From Pseudomonadota bacterium (GTDB lineage Bacteria; Pseudomonadota; Alphaproteobacteria; Rhodobacterales; Rhodobacteraceae): 64,000 nt of DNA. This document shows, in pieces, positions 54,677 to 63,064 of this stretch; the stretch's first letter is position 1; each line of letters starts with the position of its first letter. The position numbers and the translations under genes are program-made. The stretch is from the NCBI GenBank assembly GCA_020161655.1, contig JAIUPC010000007.1, positions 186,001-250,000 of the forward strand, written 5' to 3'. The notes under the pieces were generated by a model. It searched no databases. It was not told the origin of the DNA and saw nothing but the letters and a program-made list of their open reading frames with translations.

Positions 54677-55927
54677 TCAGTGCGTGTTGTGCTGGCTGCC
54701 GGTGCCTTCTTCGTCGAGAAGATGCCCGGTGCGGAAACGGTCAAGGCGGAAGTGGCGGGCGACCTCGTGCGGCTCCCCCGTCGCCATCAGATGCGCCATG
54801 CACCAGCCGGAGGCCGGCGTGGCCTTGAAGCCGCCGTAGTTCCAGCCGCAATCGATATAAAGCCCGCCCACGTCGGTCCGGTCGATGATCGGCGAGCCGT
54901 CGGGCGTCATGTCGACGATCCCGCCCCAGGAGCGCAGGATCTTCGCCTTGCCGATCATCGGCATCAGCGTCATCCCGGCCTCCATCACATGCTCCAGCAT
55001 CGGCAGGTTCCCCCGCGCAGCATAGGAGGCGTAGAAGTCAAGATCGCCGCCGAAGACGAGGCCGCCCTTGTCGGATTGCGAGATGTAGAAATGCCCCATG
55101 CCATAGGTCACGACATGGTCGATGACGGGCTTCAGCCCCTCGGTCACGAAGGCCTGCAGGATGTGGCTTTCGATCGGCAAGCGCATGCCCGCCATCGCCG
55201 CCACCTGCCCCGAGCGCCCGGCGGCGATGATGCCGACCTTCTTGGCGCGGATCGGCCCCCGCATGGTCTGGACGCCGGTGACGCGGCCATCCGAAATGTC
55301 GATGCCGGTGACTTCGCAGTTCTGGATCAGATCAACGCCGCGCATGTCGGCACCGCGCGCGAACCCCCAGGCGACGGCGTCATGCCGCGCCGTGCCGCCG
55401 CGCCGGTGGTAAAGCCCGCCATAGATCGGAAAGCGGGTCTGTTCGAAGTCGAGGTAGGGCACCAGCCGGCGCACCCCTTCGCGGTCCAGAAGCTCCGCAT
55501 CGTCGCCCTGGTTGACCATCGCATTGCCGCGCCGGGCAAAGGCGTCGCGCTGGCCGTCGGAATGGAAGAGGTTGATGATCCCGCGCTGGGAATGCATCAC
55601 GTTGTAATTGAGGTCGCGCTCCAGCCCCTCCCAGAGCTTCAGGGAGTGGCTGTAAAACTCGGAATTGCCCTGCAGGAAATAGTTGGCGCGGACGATGGTG
55701 GTGTTGCGCCCGACATTGCCGCCGCCGAGGTAGCCCTTCTCCAGCACCGCGATATTGGTCAGCCCGTGGTTCTTCGCAAGGTAATAGGCCGTGGCAAGAC
55801 CGTGGCCGCCGCCGCCGATGATGATGATGTCATACTCGGCCTTCGGCTCCGGCTCTCGCCAGACCGGCTTCCAGCCCTTGTTGCCGAAGAGCCCCTCCTT
55901 GAGGACGCTCAGGCCCGAATAGCGCAT
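54677..55927 (-). CDS. soxB: Sarcosine oxidase, beta subunit
   Basis: SoxB carries FAD and covalent FMN and oxidises sarcosine. The 416-residue protein has the dinucleotide motif DIIIIGGGGHGLATAYYLAK. VLEKGYLGGGNVGRNTTIVRAN and LHEDGSP-like MTPDGSPIIDRTD near the C-terminus follow, ending in YIDCGWNYGGFKATPASGW. ATG at 55927 (MRYSGLSVLKEG) is the conserved start; a longer reading adds a leader with no resemblance. It is the first gene of the sox operon. Confidence 0.96.
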   Translation of the reverse strand: MRYSGLSVLKEGLFGNKGWKPVWREPEPKAEYDIIIIGGGGHGLATAYYLAKNHGLTNIAVLEKGYLGGGNVGRNTTIVRANYFLQGNSEFYSHSLKLWEGLERDLNYNVMHSQRGIINLFHSDGQRDAFARRGNAMVNQGDDAELLDREGVRRLVPYLDFEQTRFPIYGGLYHRRGGTARHDAVAWGFARGADMRGVDLIQNCEVTGIDISDGRVTGVQTMRGPIRAKKVGIIAAGRSGQVAAMAGMRLPIESHILQAFVTEGLKPVIDHVVTYGMGHFYISQSDKGGLVFGGDLDFYASYAARGNLPMLEHVMEAGMTLMPMIGKAKILRSWGGIVDMTPDGSPIIDRTDVGGLYIDCGWNYGGFKATPASGWCMAHLMATGEPHEVARHFRLDRFRTGHLLDEEGTGSQHNTH

Positions 55928-56097
55928 GGCCACCTCCGTTGCCGGTCCAGTGAACCGGACCGAGAGGCAGATTTCAACGCCTGAGCCGACTTTCCCCGCC
56001 TTTTCGCGACACGGCATGTCGCCGGATACCCGCCGCACGAAAAAACCGGCCGCGGATCACATGCGGCCGGGAAGTTGGTCAGGACGAGGGAACCTTG

Positions 56098-57447
56098 TCA
56101 ACGCGCCAGCCGGAAATAGGCCGCCGCGTAGTTGTTGTTCATGCCTGCCCCGCCGCAGACCCCGTAGTATCCATTCGAGGTCACGTCGATCCGTCCTCCC
56201 GCCACAAGCGACACGCCCTCGATACCGTTGGCATTGGCGGCAAAGGCGATGTCGCCGGCGGCGATGATCTGGCTTCCGAAGACGCTGGTGCCCGCTGCGA
56301 AGTCAACGCCGCCCAGCGCGATCATCTGGACATCGCCGCCCCCGGCGCAATCGTCGTCCCGGCCGAGGACGATGTTCGATGACGCATAGAACGCCTTGTC
56401 GCTGGGGTTGGTGGTGATGATGACCGAATCCTCGATGACGGCACCGGCGTTGAACTGAAGCCGGCAATCGGTGACGAGGACCATGTTCTGCATCACGAAG
56501 CCGCTGCCGAGCTGCTTGTGGCTGTTGTCGTTCTTGCAGGACAGCACATGAATCCGACCGGCCCTGAACTTCGACCCGTCAAGCGACGTGGCGCCCGTGC
56601 CCTGTATGTCGATCGGCGATGCGTCGGTGACATAGGGCCGGTAATAGCGCGAGGTCGGCGCCATGATCCCGATAGCGGGATCCGTTGGGTCGGTCACGAT
56701 ACCGCCGAGGATGTCGTTGATGCGCGCGAGGATCTTGATCTGGTAGGACGCGTCGCGCAGCGCCTGCTCCAGCCCATCGTTGCTCTCAAAGCCCGAACTC
56801 GGAAGCTCGATGTCGCGCTTGTCGGGCATCGAAACCACGACCTTGTCTTCCAGGAGGTTGCCGGAACTGAAAGCAGCGTGGTCCTGAGAATGGATGCAGA
56901 AGCCCGAACCGAAGAGGTTGTTCGACTGGATATCGACCGGCTCGCGCGCGACCATGCCTTCGTTGAAGCAGGTCGGGTAATAGCTTTCGAACACCGCGCC
57001 GGCGGTGACGTCAAGCTCGCTCAGGCCAGTTAAGCGCATCATGTAGGTGGTGACGCCGTTGCCGTTGGCGCTGACCTGTTGCGTGGTTACGAGGACGGCT
57101 TCGCTTGAGGCGGGATCGACGGTGAAAACCTCGGTGTCGCGGTCCCAATAGCCAAAGTTGATGTTTTCCTCGGTCAGCACGTCGCCGTACTTGGCGTTCG
57201 GCATGTTGCCCGCCGCGACGTTCAGCGCCACCTCCTTCGCCTCTTCGGCGGATTTGGTTTCGCGGGTCATGATCGCGGCATGGGCGGCCGCATCGCCGGC
57301 GATCTGCAACTGGGTCTTCGACGTGACGCCCTTGCCGAAGTCGACGGCCAGCCCGCCGAAGGCCAGCGCGCCGATGAACATCTGGAGGCTCAGGGCGGAA
57401 ATTCCGCCATCCTCGCGCTGCGCGAACGACCTGAAGGGATGGCGCAT
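56098..57447 (-). CDS. TadG-like pilus assembly protein
   Basis: The 449-residue protein begins with the TadG-type segment RSFAQREDGGISALSLQMFI and one membrane helix (about residues 18-38), then TKTQLQIAGDAAAHAA-like sequence. No von Willebrand A domain is visible. The C-terminal half (about 290-440) is rich in Gly, Asn, Ala and short hydrophobic strands (ALGGVDFAAGTSVFGSQII, AAGDIAFAANANG, VAGGRIDVTSNG), which looks like a beta-helix. It probably acts in Flp/Tad pilus assembly or as a surface minor pseudopilin. It follows the TadE-like gene by three bases. Confidence 0.75.
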   Translation of the reverse strand: MRHPFRSFAQREDGGISALSLQMFIGALAFGGLAVDFGKGVTSKTQLQIAGDAAAHAAIMTRETKSAEEAKEVALNVAAGNMPNAKYGDVLTEENINFGYWDRDTEVFTVDPASSEAVLVTTQQVSANGNGVTTYMMRLTGLSELDVTAGAVFESYYPTCFNEGMVAREPVDIQSNNLFGSGFCIHSQDHAAFSSGNLLEDKVVVSMPDKRDIELPSSGFESNDGLEQALRDASYQIKILARINDILGGIVTDPTDPAIGIMAPTSRYYRPYVTDASPIDIQGTGATSLDGSKFRAGRIHVLSCKNDNSHKQLGSGFVMQNMVLVTDCRLQFNAGAVIEDSVIITTNPSDKAFYASSNIVLGRDDDCAGGGDVQMIALGGVDFAAGTSVFGSQIIAAGDIAFAANANGIEGVSLVAGGRIDVTSNGYYGVCGGAGMNNNYAAAYFRLAR

Positions 57448-57450
57448 GGC

Positions 57451-57861
57451 TCAGGTTTCCATCAGGTGTTCGGCTCGGACGGTCATGTTCACGTTGCGGA
57501 ACACGCCGGCAACGCCAAAGAGATCGAGATCCTCGATCGGCACGGTCGCGGTCGTGGTGATGAGCCCGGCGGTGACGCTTGAGGTCGAGGTGATATTCGG
57601 GCTGACGGACAGGCCCTGGGCCTCGACAAACTCGATCGTCGCTTCGCTGTCGACGAGGCGCCCGACCGACATGTTCCGGTTGGCATCCTGGACGATGCGC
57701 AAGAGGCGCGACTGATTGTAGAAGATCATGGACACGTCGGCGAGAAGGCCGAAGAGCATCAGAAAGAAGGGAAGCCAGAGAACGGCTTCAACAGTGGCCG
57801 CTCCATCTTCCTTGCGGGCAAAACGGCGCAAAATCCTCTGAAAGGACTTCCGGCAGCACAT
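57451..57861 (-). CDS. TadE-like minor pseudopilin
   Basis: The 136-residue protein has a short basic start, the KEDGAATVEAVLWLPFF motif with a conserved Glu five residues into the hydrophobic segment, and one membrane helix (about 26-46). This is the TadE-like pattern of Flp pilus minor pseudopilins. The rest is a predicted beta-rich extracytoplasmic domain. The gene is three bases from the TadG-like gene. No tadA, tadB/C, rcpA or flp pilin genes are in the window. Confidence 0.8.
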   Translation of the reverse strand: MCCRKSFQRILRRFARKEDGAATVEAVLWLPFFLMLFGLLADVSMIFYNQSRLLRIVQDANRNMSVGRLVDSEATIEFVEAQGLSVSPNITSTSSVTAGLITTTATVPIEDLDLFGVAGVFRNVNMTVRAEHLMET

Positions 57862-58156
57862 CGTTACACTTTCCCATGATCCGCCGATTTCCCCGGCGCG
57901 GGTTTACCCCTGTGGCTCAGGATCGACCGAAATGTGTCCAAATTTGGGCGGCGGGTTCCCGCTTAGTGCACAATGCCCAGATTCTCGTCACTTTGGCGCG
58001 CCGGTCAGGCTTGAGTTCCTGCAGGGCGCCGACCTGTTCACATTGGGTTCATTTTCGACGGCAATCTGACCCACATTTGCGACCGCGCAGGAGCCCCTCC
58101 GGGCCGTCGCAAAGGGGGCGATTCGCCTTAAAGATGTGCTGTTGACCTGATCGGTC

Positions 58157-60046
58157 TCAGGACGCCCATTCCCAGGCCTGGGCAAACTCACCCAGCTTCT
58201 GCGCCGCCGCCGCCCCGTCCACCGCCCCGGTCCGCTCGATCCGGGCGACGAGACCGCGCTTCTTGTCCTCGACGACTTCCTTGACGCGCGCCGCGAAGCC
58301 CGCCTCGGCGAGGCTGGCGTTCAGGACACGCGTAATGGCAAGGCGCCTGAGGTCCGGCTTGAAGATCTTGCCCACCGCCGTCTTCGGCAGTTCGGCCATG
58401 ATCTCGATATGCTTCGGCACCGCCGCGCGTTCGTGGATGCGGGCGCGGACATGGTCGAGAAGTTCGTCCGCGGTGACGCTTTTCCCGGCCACGAGTTCGA
58501 CATAGGCCGCCGGCAGTTCACCCGCAAAGGCATCCGGCTGGCCGATGGCGCCTGCGAAGGCGACGGCGGGGTGGCTCAGCAGCGCCTCCTCGATCTCGGC
58601 GGGGTCGATATTGTGGCCGCCCCGGATGATGAGGTCCTTGGCCCGCCCGGTGATCCAGAGGTAGCCGTCAGCGTCGATCCGGCCAAGGTCGCCGGTCCTG
58701 AGGAAGCGGCCATCGGCGAAGAGATTTCGATTCTTGTCGGCCTCGGTATAGGTCGAGCCTTCGAAGACGCCGGGGTTGGAGACGCAGATTTCCCCCACCT
58801 CGTCGGTGCCGCATTCAGTGAAGCCGTCCGGCGTCTGCATGAGGATGCGGACCTCGGTATAGGGCAAGGGTATGCCGACCGAGCCGACCTTCTTCGCCCC
58901 GTCAACGGGATTGCAGGACACAAGGCAGGTCGCCTCGGTCAGACCGTAGCCTTCCGCGATCTCGACGCCGGTTGCGGCCTTGAAGCGGTTGTAAAGCTCC
59001 ATCGGCAAGGGCGCGGAGCCGGAAAGCGCCGTCCGAAGCGATGAGACATCGGCATTGACCGGACTCTGCATCAGCGCGGAAATGGCCGTGGGGACCGCGA
59101 TCAGGAAGGTGACGTTCCAGCGCTCAACCAGTTTCCAGAAGTTGTCGAAGACGCCCTCGCCGCGATAGCCCGCCGGCGTCGGGAAGACGACATGCGCGCC
59201 CGAGGCGATGGCCGACATCAGGATCGGATAGGCCGCAAAGACGTGGAAAAGCGGCAGCGGGCAGATCAGCACGTCGGCTTCATCGAAAAGAAGCCTGCCG
59301 CCAAGCCAGCCGTTGTAGATCATCCCGGAATACTTGTGCTGCGCCACCTTCGGCATGCCGGTGGTGCCGCCGGTATGGAAATAGGCGGCGACGCGGTCGG
59401 CCTTGCTGTCGGGGAAGGTAAGCCGGTCGGAAGGCATCTTCCGCACCTCATGGCCAAAGGACAGCACCTTGGCCTTGTGATGCACCTGAACCTTCGGCCG
59501 GATGAAAGGGACGATCCATTTCTTTGGCGGCGTCAGGTAGCGGTTGAGGTCGATCTCAAGCACCGTCTTGACGCCCGGCGCATTGGCCACCGCCTTTGCC
59601 GCCTTCTGGGCGATGTCGGTCTTCGGAAAGGCCTTCAGCGTCACCAGCACCTTGGCCTTCGTCTCGCGCAGGATGCCGGCGATCTGTTCGGCCTCCAGAA
59701 GCGGATTGATCGGGTTGACGATCCCGGCGACGGCACCGCCAAGTAGCGTGGCCACCGTCTCAAGCGAGTTCGGCAGCATAAAGGCGACGACATCGCCCTC
59801 ATCGACGCCAAGCTTGCGCAGGAGATTGGCGGTGCGGGTAACCTCGGCCAGAAGCTCGGACCAGGTCAGCGTGATCGCGGGGTCAGTCGGGGCGGATTGC
59901 AGCTGAAAACTGACGGCGGGGCGCACGGGATGCGCATCGCGGGTGCGGCTCAGGAACTGGTAGAGCGTGACCGGCTGGTCGCGGTCGCCGTAGGCCATTT
60001 CCTTCTCGACAGAATCCCTGTCGGCGACCGTCGCGAATCGCGCCAT
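58157..60046 (-). CDS. Acyl-CoA synthetase (AMP-forming)
   Basis: The 629-residue ANL-superfamily enzyme activates a fatty or aryl acid to its CoA thioester through an acyl-AMP. Core motifs are YFHTGGTTGMPKVAQH (P-loop), PLPLFHVFAAYPI, AEGYGLTEATCL, LRTGDLGRIDADGYLWITGR, and the C-terminal lysine in TAVGKIFKPDLRR. A C-terminal extension of about 50 residues follows the usual end. The substrate cannot be told; the overall pattern resembles cyclohexanecarboxylate or medium/long-chain types. It is a single-gene unit. Confidence 0.88.
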   Translation of the reverse strand: MARFATVADRDSVEKEMAYGDRDQPVTLYQFLSRTRDAHPVRPAVSFQLQSAPTDPAITLTWSELLAEVTRTANLLRKLGVDEGDVVAFMLPNSLETVATLLGGAVAGIVNPINPLLEAEQIAGILRETKAKVLVTLKAFPKTDIAQKAAKAVANAPGVKTVLEIDLNRYLTPPKKWIVPFIRPKVQVHHKAKVLSFGHEVRKMPSDRLTFPDSKADRVAAYFHTGGTTGMPKVAQHKYSGMIYNGWLGGRLLFDEADVLICPLPLFHVFAAYPILMSAIASGAHVVFPTPAGYRGEGVFDNFWKLVERWNVTFLIAVPTAISALMQSPVNADVSSLRTALSGSAPLPMELYNRFKAATGVEIAEGYGLTEATCLVSCNPVDGAKKVGSVGIPLPYTEVRILMQTPDGFTECGTDEVGEICVSNPGVFEGSTYTEADKNRNLFADGRFLRTGDLGRIDADGYLWITGRAKDLIIRGGHNIDPAEIEEALLSHPAVAFAGAIGQPDAFAGELPAAYVELVAGKSVTADELLDHVRARIHERAAVPKHIEIMAELPKTAVGKIFKPDLRRLAITRVLNASLAEAGFAARVKEVVEDKKRGLVARIERTGAVDGAAAAQKLGEFAQAWEWAS

Positions 60047-60178
60047 CCATTCCTCCCCTGTTGCCCTCCTCCGGGCAATCCTCGCGGGGAAGGATGCTTG
60101 GAATGTCGGATTTGGGCAAGCGTGACGCGCCGTCCGCCATCAGGCGCGACGCCGCGTCACTTTTCGATCATGCGCCCG

Positions 60179-60610
60179 TCACTTCGCCGGGATGCGCAGC
60201 ATCTGGCCGGGATAGATCTTGTCGGGATGCTTCAGCATCGGCTTGTTGGCCTCGAAGATCTCCATGTAGCGGTTGGCGCTGCCGAGCGTCTTCTTGGCGA
60301 TGGCCGACAGGGTGTCGCCCTTGGCAACGGTATGGAACACCGGTTCCGGCCCGTCCGCATCGGCCTCGACCGTGCTGACGCCGGCGACGTTGCCGACGGC
60401 GAGGATCACCTTCTCCTTGATCTCGGGGCTGACGGCCTTGCCCGAGACCTTGACCGTCTCGCCTTCGACCTTGATGTCGAGGCCCGAGGCATCAAGGCCA
60501 AGATCCTTGATTTCCTTCTGCAGCGCCGCTTCCGCCGGCACTTCCGCCGCCTCGGCCGAACCGCCGAACAGCTTCTTGCCGGCGTCCTTCACGAAACTCC
60601 ACACACCCAT
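60179..60610 (-). CDS. BON-LysM protein (Kbp/YgaU-like)
   Basis: The 143-residue protein starts MGVWSFVKDAGKKLFG. A BON domain (about residues 30-90, GLDIKVEGETVKVSGKAVS) and a LysM domain (about 95-143, HTVAKGDTLSAIAKKTLGSA to KIYPGQMLRIP) follow. The architecture matches Kbp/YgaU, a cytosolic potassium-binding protein in E. coli. No signal peptide is seen. I chose the ATG with GGAG upstream over a GTG four codons before it. Confidence 0.88.
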   Translation of the reverse strand: MGVWSFVKDAGKKLFGGSAEAAEVPAEAALQKEIKDLGLDASGLDIKVEGETVKVSGKAVSPEIKEKVILAVGNVAGVSTVEADADGPEPVFHTVAKGDTLSAIAKKTLGSANRYMEIFEANKPMLKHPDKIYPGQMLRIPAK

Positions 60611-60705
60611 TGTCTTCTCCACTCATGCTGAACCGTCACGGGCGGAAAGCCCGCGAACCGCCGACACTATCGGGCGCATGGATGGCTATTGCAACCTTGC
60701 GGCGG

Positions 60706-62493
60706 TTATTCCGCCGCCAGCCCTTCGGTAAACTGGAGCCGCGCCAGCCGCGCGTAAAGCCCGCCTTCGGCCACCAGCGCGTCATGGCTGCCGGTGGCGA
60801 CGATCCGGCCCTGATCGAAGACGACGATGCGATGCGCCTTCTTCACCGTGGCAAGCCGGTGGGCGACGATGATCGTGGTGCGGTCCTTGGCGAGTTCGTC
60901 CACCGCCCGCTGCACCAGCCTTTCGCTTTCCGCGTCCAAAGCCGAGGTGGCTTCGTCCAGCAATAGAACCGGCGCATCGCGCAGGATCGCCCGGGCGATG
61001 GCGATGCGCTGTTTCTGGCCGCCCGACAGCATCACGCCGCGTTCGCCAAGGTTGCTCGCATAGCCGTCCGGCAGGGCGGCGATGAAGTCATGCGCGGCGG
61101 CGGCGCGGGCCGCGGCCTCGACCTCGGCATCGCTGGCCTCGGGGCGGCCGTAGCGGATGTTCTCGCGCGCCGAGGCGGCGAAGATCACCGGGTCCTGCGG
61201 CACCAGCGCCATGGCGCGGCGGAAGTCCGACCGCTTCATCCCGGTCAGAGGGATACCGTCGAGAAGGATGCGGCCCGCCTGCGGATCGTAAAAGCGCAGG
61301 AGAAGCTGGATCACAGTGGTCTTGCCGGCGCCGGAAGGGCCGACAAGCGCCACCGTCTCGCCGGGCTGTATATGCAAGTCAATGCCCGCGAGTGCGGACT
61401 GGTCGGGCCGGGTCGGATAGCGGAAGGTCACGCCTTCGAAGCGGATATCGCCCTTGGCCGGACGCGTCAGGGCGACAGGCTTCGCCGGGTCGATGACGCT
61501 GTCGGTCGCGCCGAGAAGCTCCACCAGCCGCTCCGTCGCGCCCGCAGCCCGCTGCAACTCGCCCCAGATTTCCGAAAGGGCCGCGACGGAACCAGCGGCC
61601 ATCACCGCGTAAATGACGAACTGCACCAGCTCGCCCGCGCTCATCACCCCGGCGCGCACATCGCGCGCGCCGATCCAGAGGACACCGACCACGCCGCCGA
61701 AGACAAGGAAGATGACGATGATCGTCATCAGCGTCCGGGTGCGGATGCGGCGGCTCGCCGAGGCATAGGAGGCTTCCGTCACCTTGCCGAATTCGCCCCG
61801 CGCCTCGGCCTCATGGGTGAAGGCCTGCACCGTCTGCACGGCACCCAGCGCCTCGGACGCGGCGCCCGAGGATTGCGCGATCCAGTCCTGGTTCTCACGC
61901 GACAGGACGCGGAGCTTCCGCCCTTGGGTGATGATCGGCACGACGACCGCCGGCACGATGAGGAACACCAGAAGCGTCAGCTTCGGCGCGGTGACGAAGA
62001 GCATCACGAGGCCGCCGAGAAGGATCAGCACGTTTCTGAGCGCGACCGAGACCGATGATCCGATGACCGACAGGATCAGCGTCGTGTCGGTGGTGATGCG
62101 GCTGACCACCTCGCCCGTCATGGTGCGTTCGTAGAAGGCCGGGCTCATCCCGATGACCCGGTCGAAGACCGCCTTGCGGATATCGGCCACGACCCTTTCG
62201 CCAAGTTGCGTCACAAGGAAATACCGCGCCCCGGTGCCAAGGGCGAGGAGTGCGGCAATTACAAGCGCCCCGGCGAAATAGCTGTCGAGAAGTTCCGCGC
62301 CCTGGCTGAAGCCGTCGATGACCCGGCGCACCGCCAGGGGCAGCACGAGCGAGACCGAAGCGGTCAGGGTCAGCGCAAGCCCCGCCATCACGATCATGCC
62401 GCGATAGGGCCGGAGGAAGGGCATGAGGCCAGAAAGCGCGCCAACCTTCTTCGAGGCGGCGCGGTCTTCGGTCACGACGAGGGATCTTGCCAT
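60706..62493 (-). CDS. ABC exporter, fused permease and ATPase (MsbA/multidrug type)
   Basis: The 595-residue half-transporter has six membrane helices (about residues 30-310, including GLALTLTASVSLVLPLAVRRVI). The ATPase domain has Walker A GPSGAGKTTV, LSGGQKQRIAIARA and Walker B VLLLDEATSALDAES. It would work as a homodimer exporting a lipid or hydrophobic compound; the substrate is not readable. ATG at 62493 follows GGAAGG. The overall form resembles LipidA/BmrA-type exporters. Confidence 0.9.
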   Translation of the reverse strand: MARSLVVTEDRAASKKVGALSGLMPFLRPYRGMIVMAGLALTLTASVSLVLPLAVRRVIDGFSQGAELLDSYFAGALVIAALLALGTGARYFLVTQLGERVVADIRKAVFDRVIGMSPAFYERTMTGEVVSRITTDTTLILSVIGSSVSVALRNVLILLGGLVMLFVTAPKLTLLVFLIVPAVVVPIITQGRKLRVLSRENQDWIAQSSGAASEALGAVQTVQAFTHEAEARGEFGKVTEASYASASRRIRTRTLMTIIVIFLVFGGVVGVLWIGARDVRAGVMSAGELVQFVIYAVMAAGSVAALSEIWGELQRAAGATERLVELLGATDSVIDPAKPVALTRPAKGDIRFEGVTFRYPTRPDQSALAGIDLHIQPGETVALVGPSGAGKTTVIQLLLRFYDPQAGRILLDGIPLTGMKRSDFRRAMALVPQDPVIFAASARENIRYGRPEASDAEVEAAARAAAAHDFIAALPDGYASNLGERGVMLSGGQKQRIAIARAILRDAPVLLLDEATSALDAESERLVQRAVDELAKDRTTIIVAHRLATVKKAHRIVVFDQGRIVATGSHDALVAEGGLYARLARLQFTEGLAAE

Positions 62494-62580
62494 GGCGCTT
62501 CCTTCCGATGGCGGCGGTTTAGGCCTGCCAAGGGCCGGGGGCAAGGGGCCGGGGGTCGGCTGAATTGTCGCGGAGGGGCC

Positions 62581-63057
62581 TCAATCGGGATGCTTCGGCA
62601 TATGCCCCGATGTCGCGACGTAAGGCCGCGTCACGTCCTTCAGCGTCACGTCGAGGCATTCGACATCGGCGCGCACCGCGCCGTCACCGGCCAGCACCAG
62701 CGTCACCGTCCCCGCCGCATCCTCGCCCGGCGTCCAGTCGACCGAAAGGACCGACAGCACCTCATCCTTGTCGCCCTTGTCGACGCCCTGCGAGGCAACG
62801 CCGAGGACCCCGTCGATGACCAGAAGCGACCGCACCCGTTCATAGGGCCGCTGCTTCGCCTCGGCCCTCGGCGCATCTTCCCAGCGGAAACGGTTGATGA
62901 GGAAGGCCAAGCGCCGTTCCTTCGGCCGCCAGGTCACATCCCCCGCAGTCAGGACGGCGTCCTGCGTCAGCGCGGCAATGATGCGAAGGTCATCGGAATC
63001 CTCGGCCTTGAGGTAAAGCCCGCCTTCCGCGCCATCTTCAAAGGTTGCGTCCGCCAT
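62581..63057 (-). CDS. DUF2948 family protein
   Basis: The roughly 158-residue protein starts MADATFEDGAEGGLYLKAED. It continues DDLRIIAALTQDAVLTAGDVTWRPKERRLAFLINRFRWED, the family core, and ends in a beta-rich part with VECLDVTLKDVTRPY. DUF2948 has no known function and commonly lies next to murA in this family of bacteria, as here. ATG at 63057 has AAGGG upstream. An in-frame GTG at 63072 overlapping the murA stop is the alternative. Confidence 0.82.
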   Translation of the reverse strand: MADATFEDGAEGGLYLKAEDSDDLRIIAALTQDAVLTAGDVTWRPKERRLAFLINRFRWEDAPRAEAKQRPYERVRSLLVIDGVLGVASQGVDKGDKDEVLSVLSVDWTPGEDAAGTVTLVLAGDGAVRADVECLDVTLKDVTRPYVATSGHMPKHPD

Positions 63058-63064
63058 TCCGCCC

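Noticed and set aside
57862-58156. Regulatory RNA or small gene between the TadE-like gene and the acyl-CoA synthetase gene
   Set aside because: The 295 bases show no credible frame, no strong hairpin with T-run and no recognisable operator; it is left as plain intergenic DNA.
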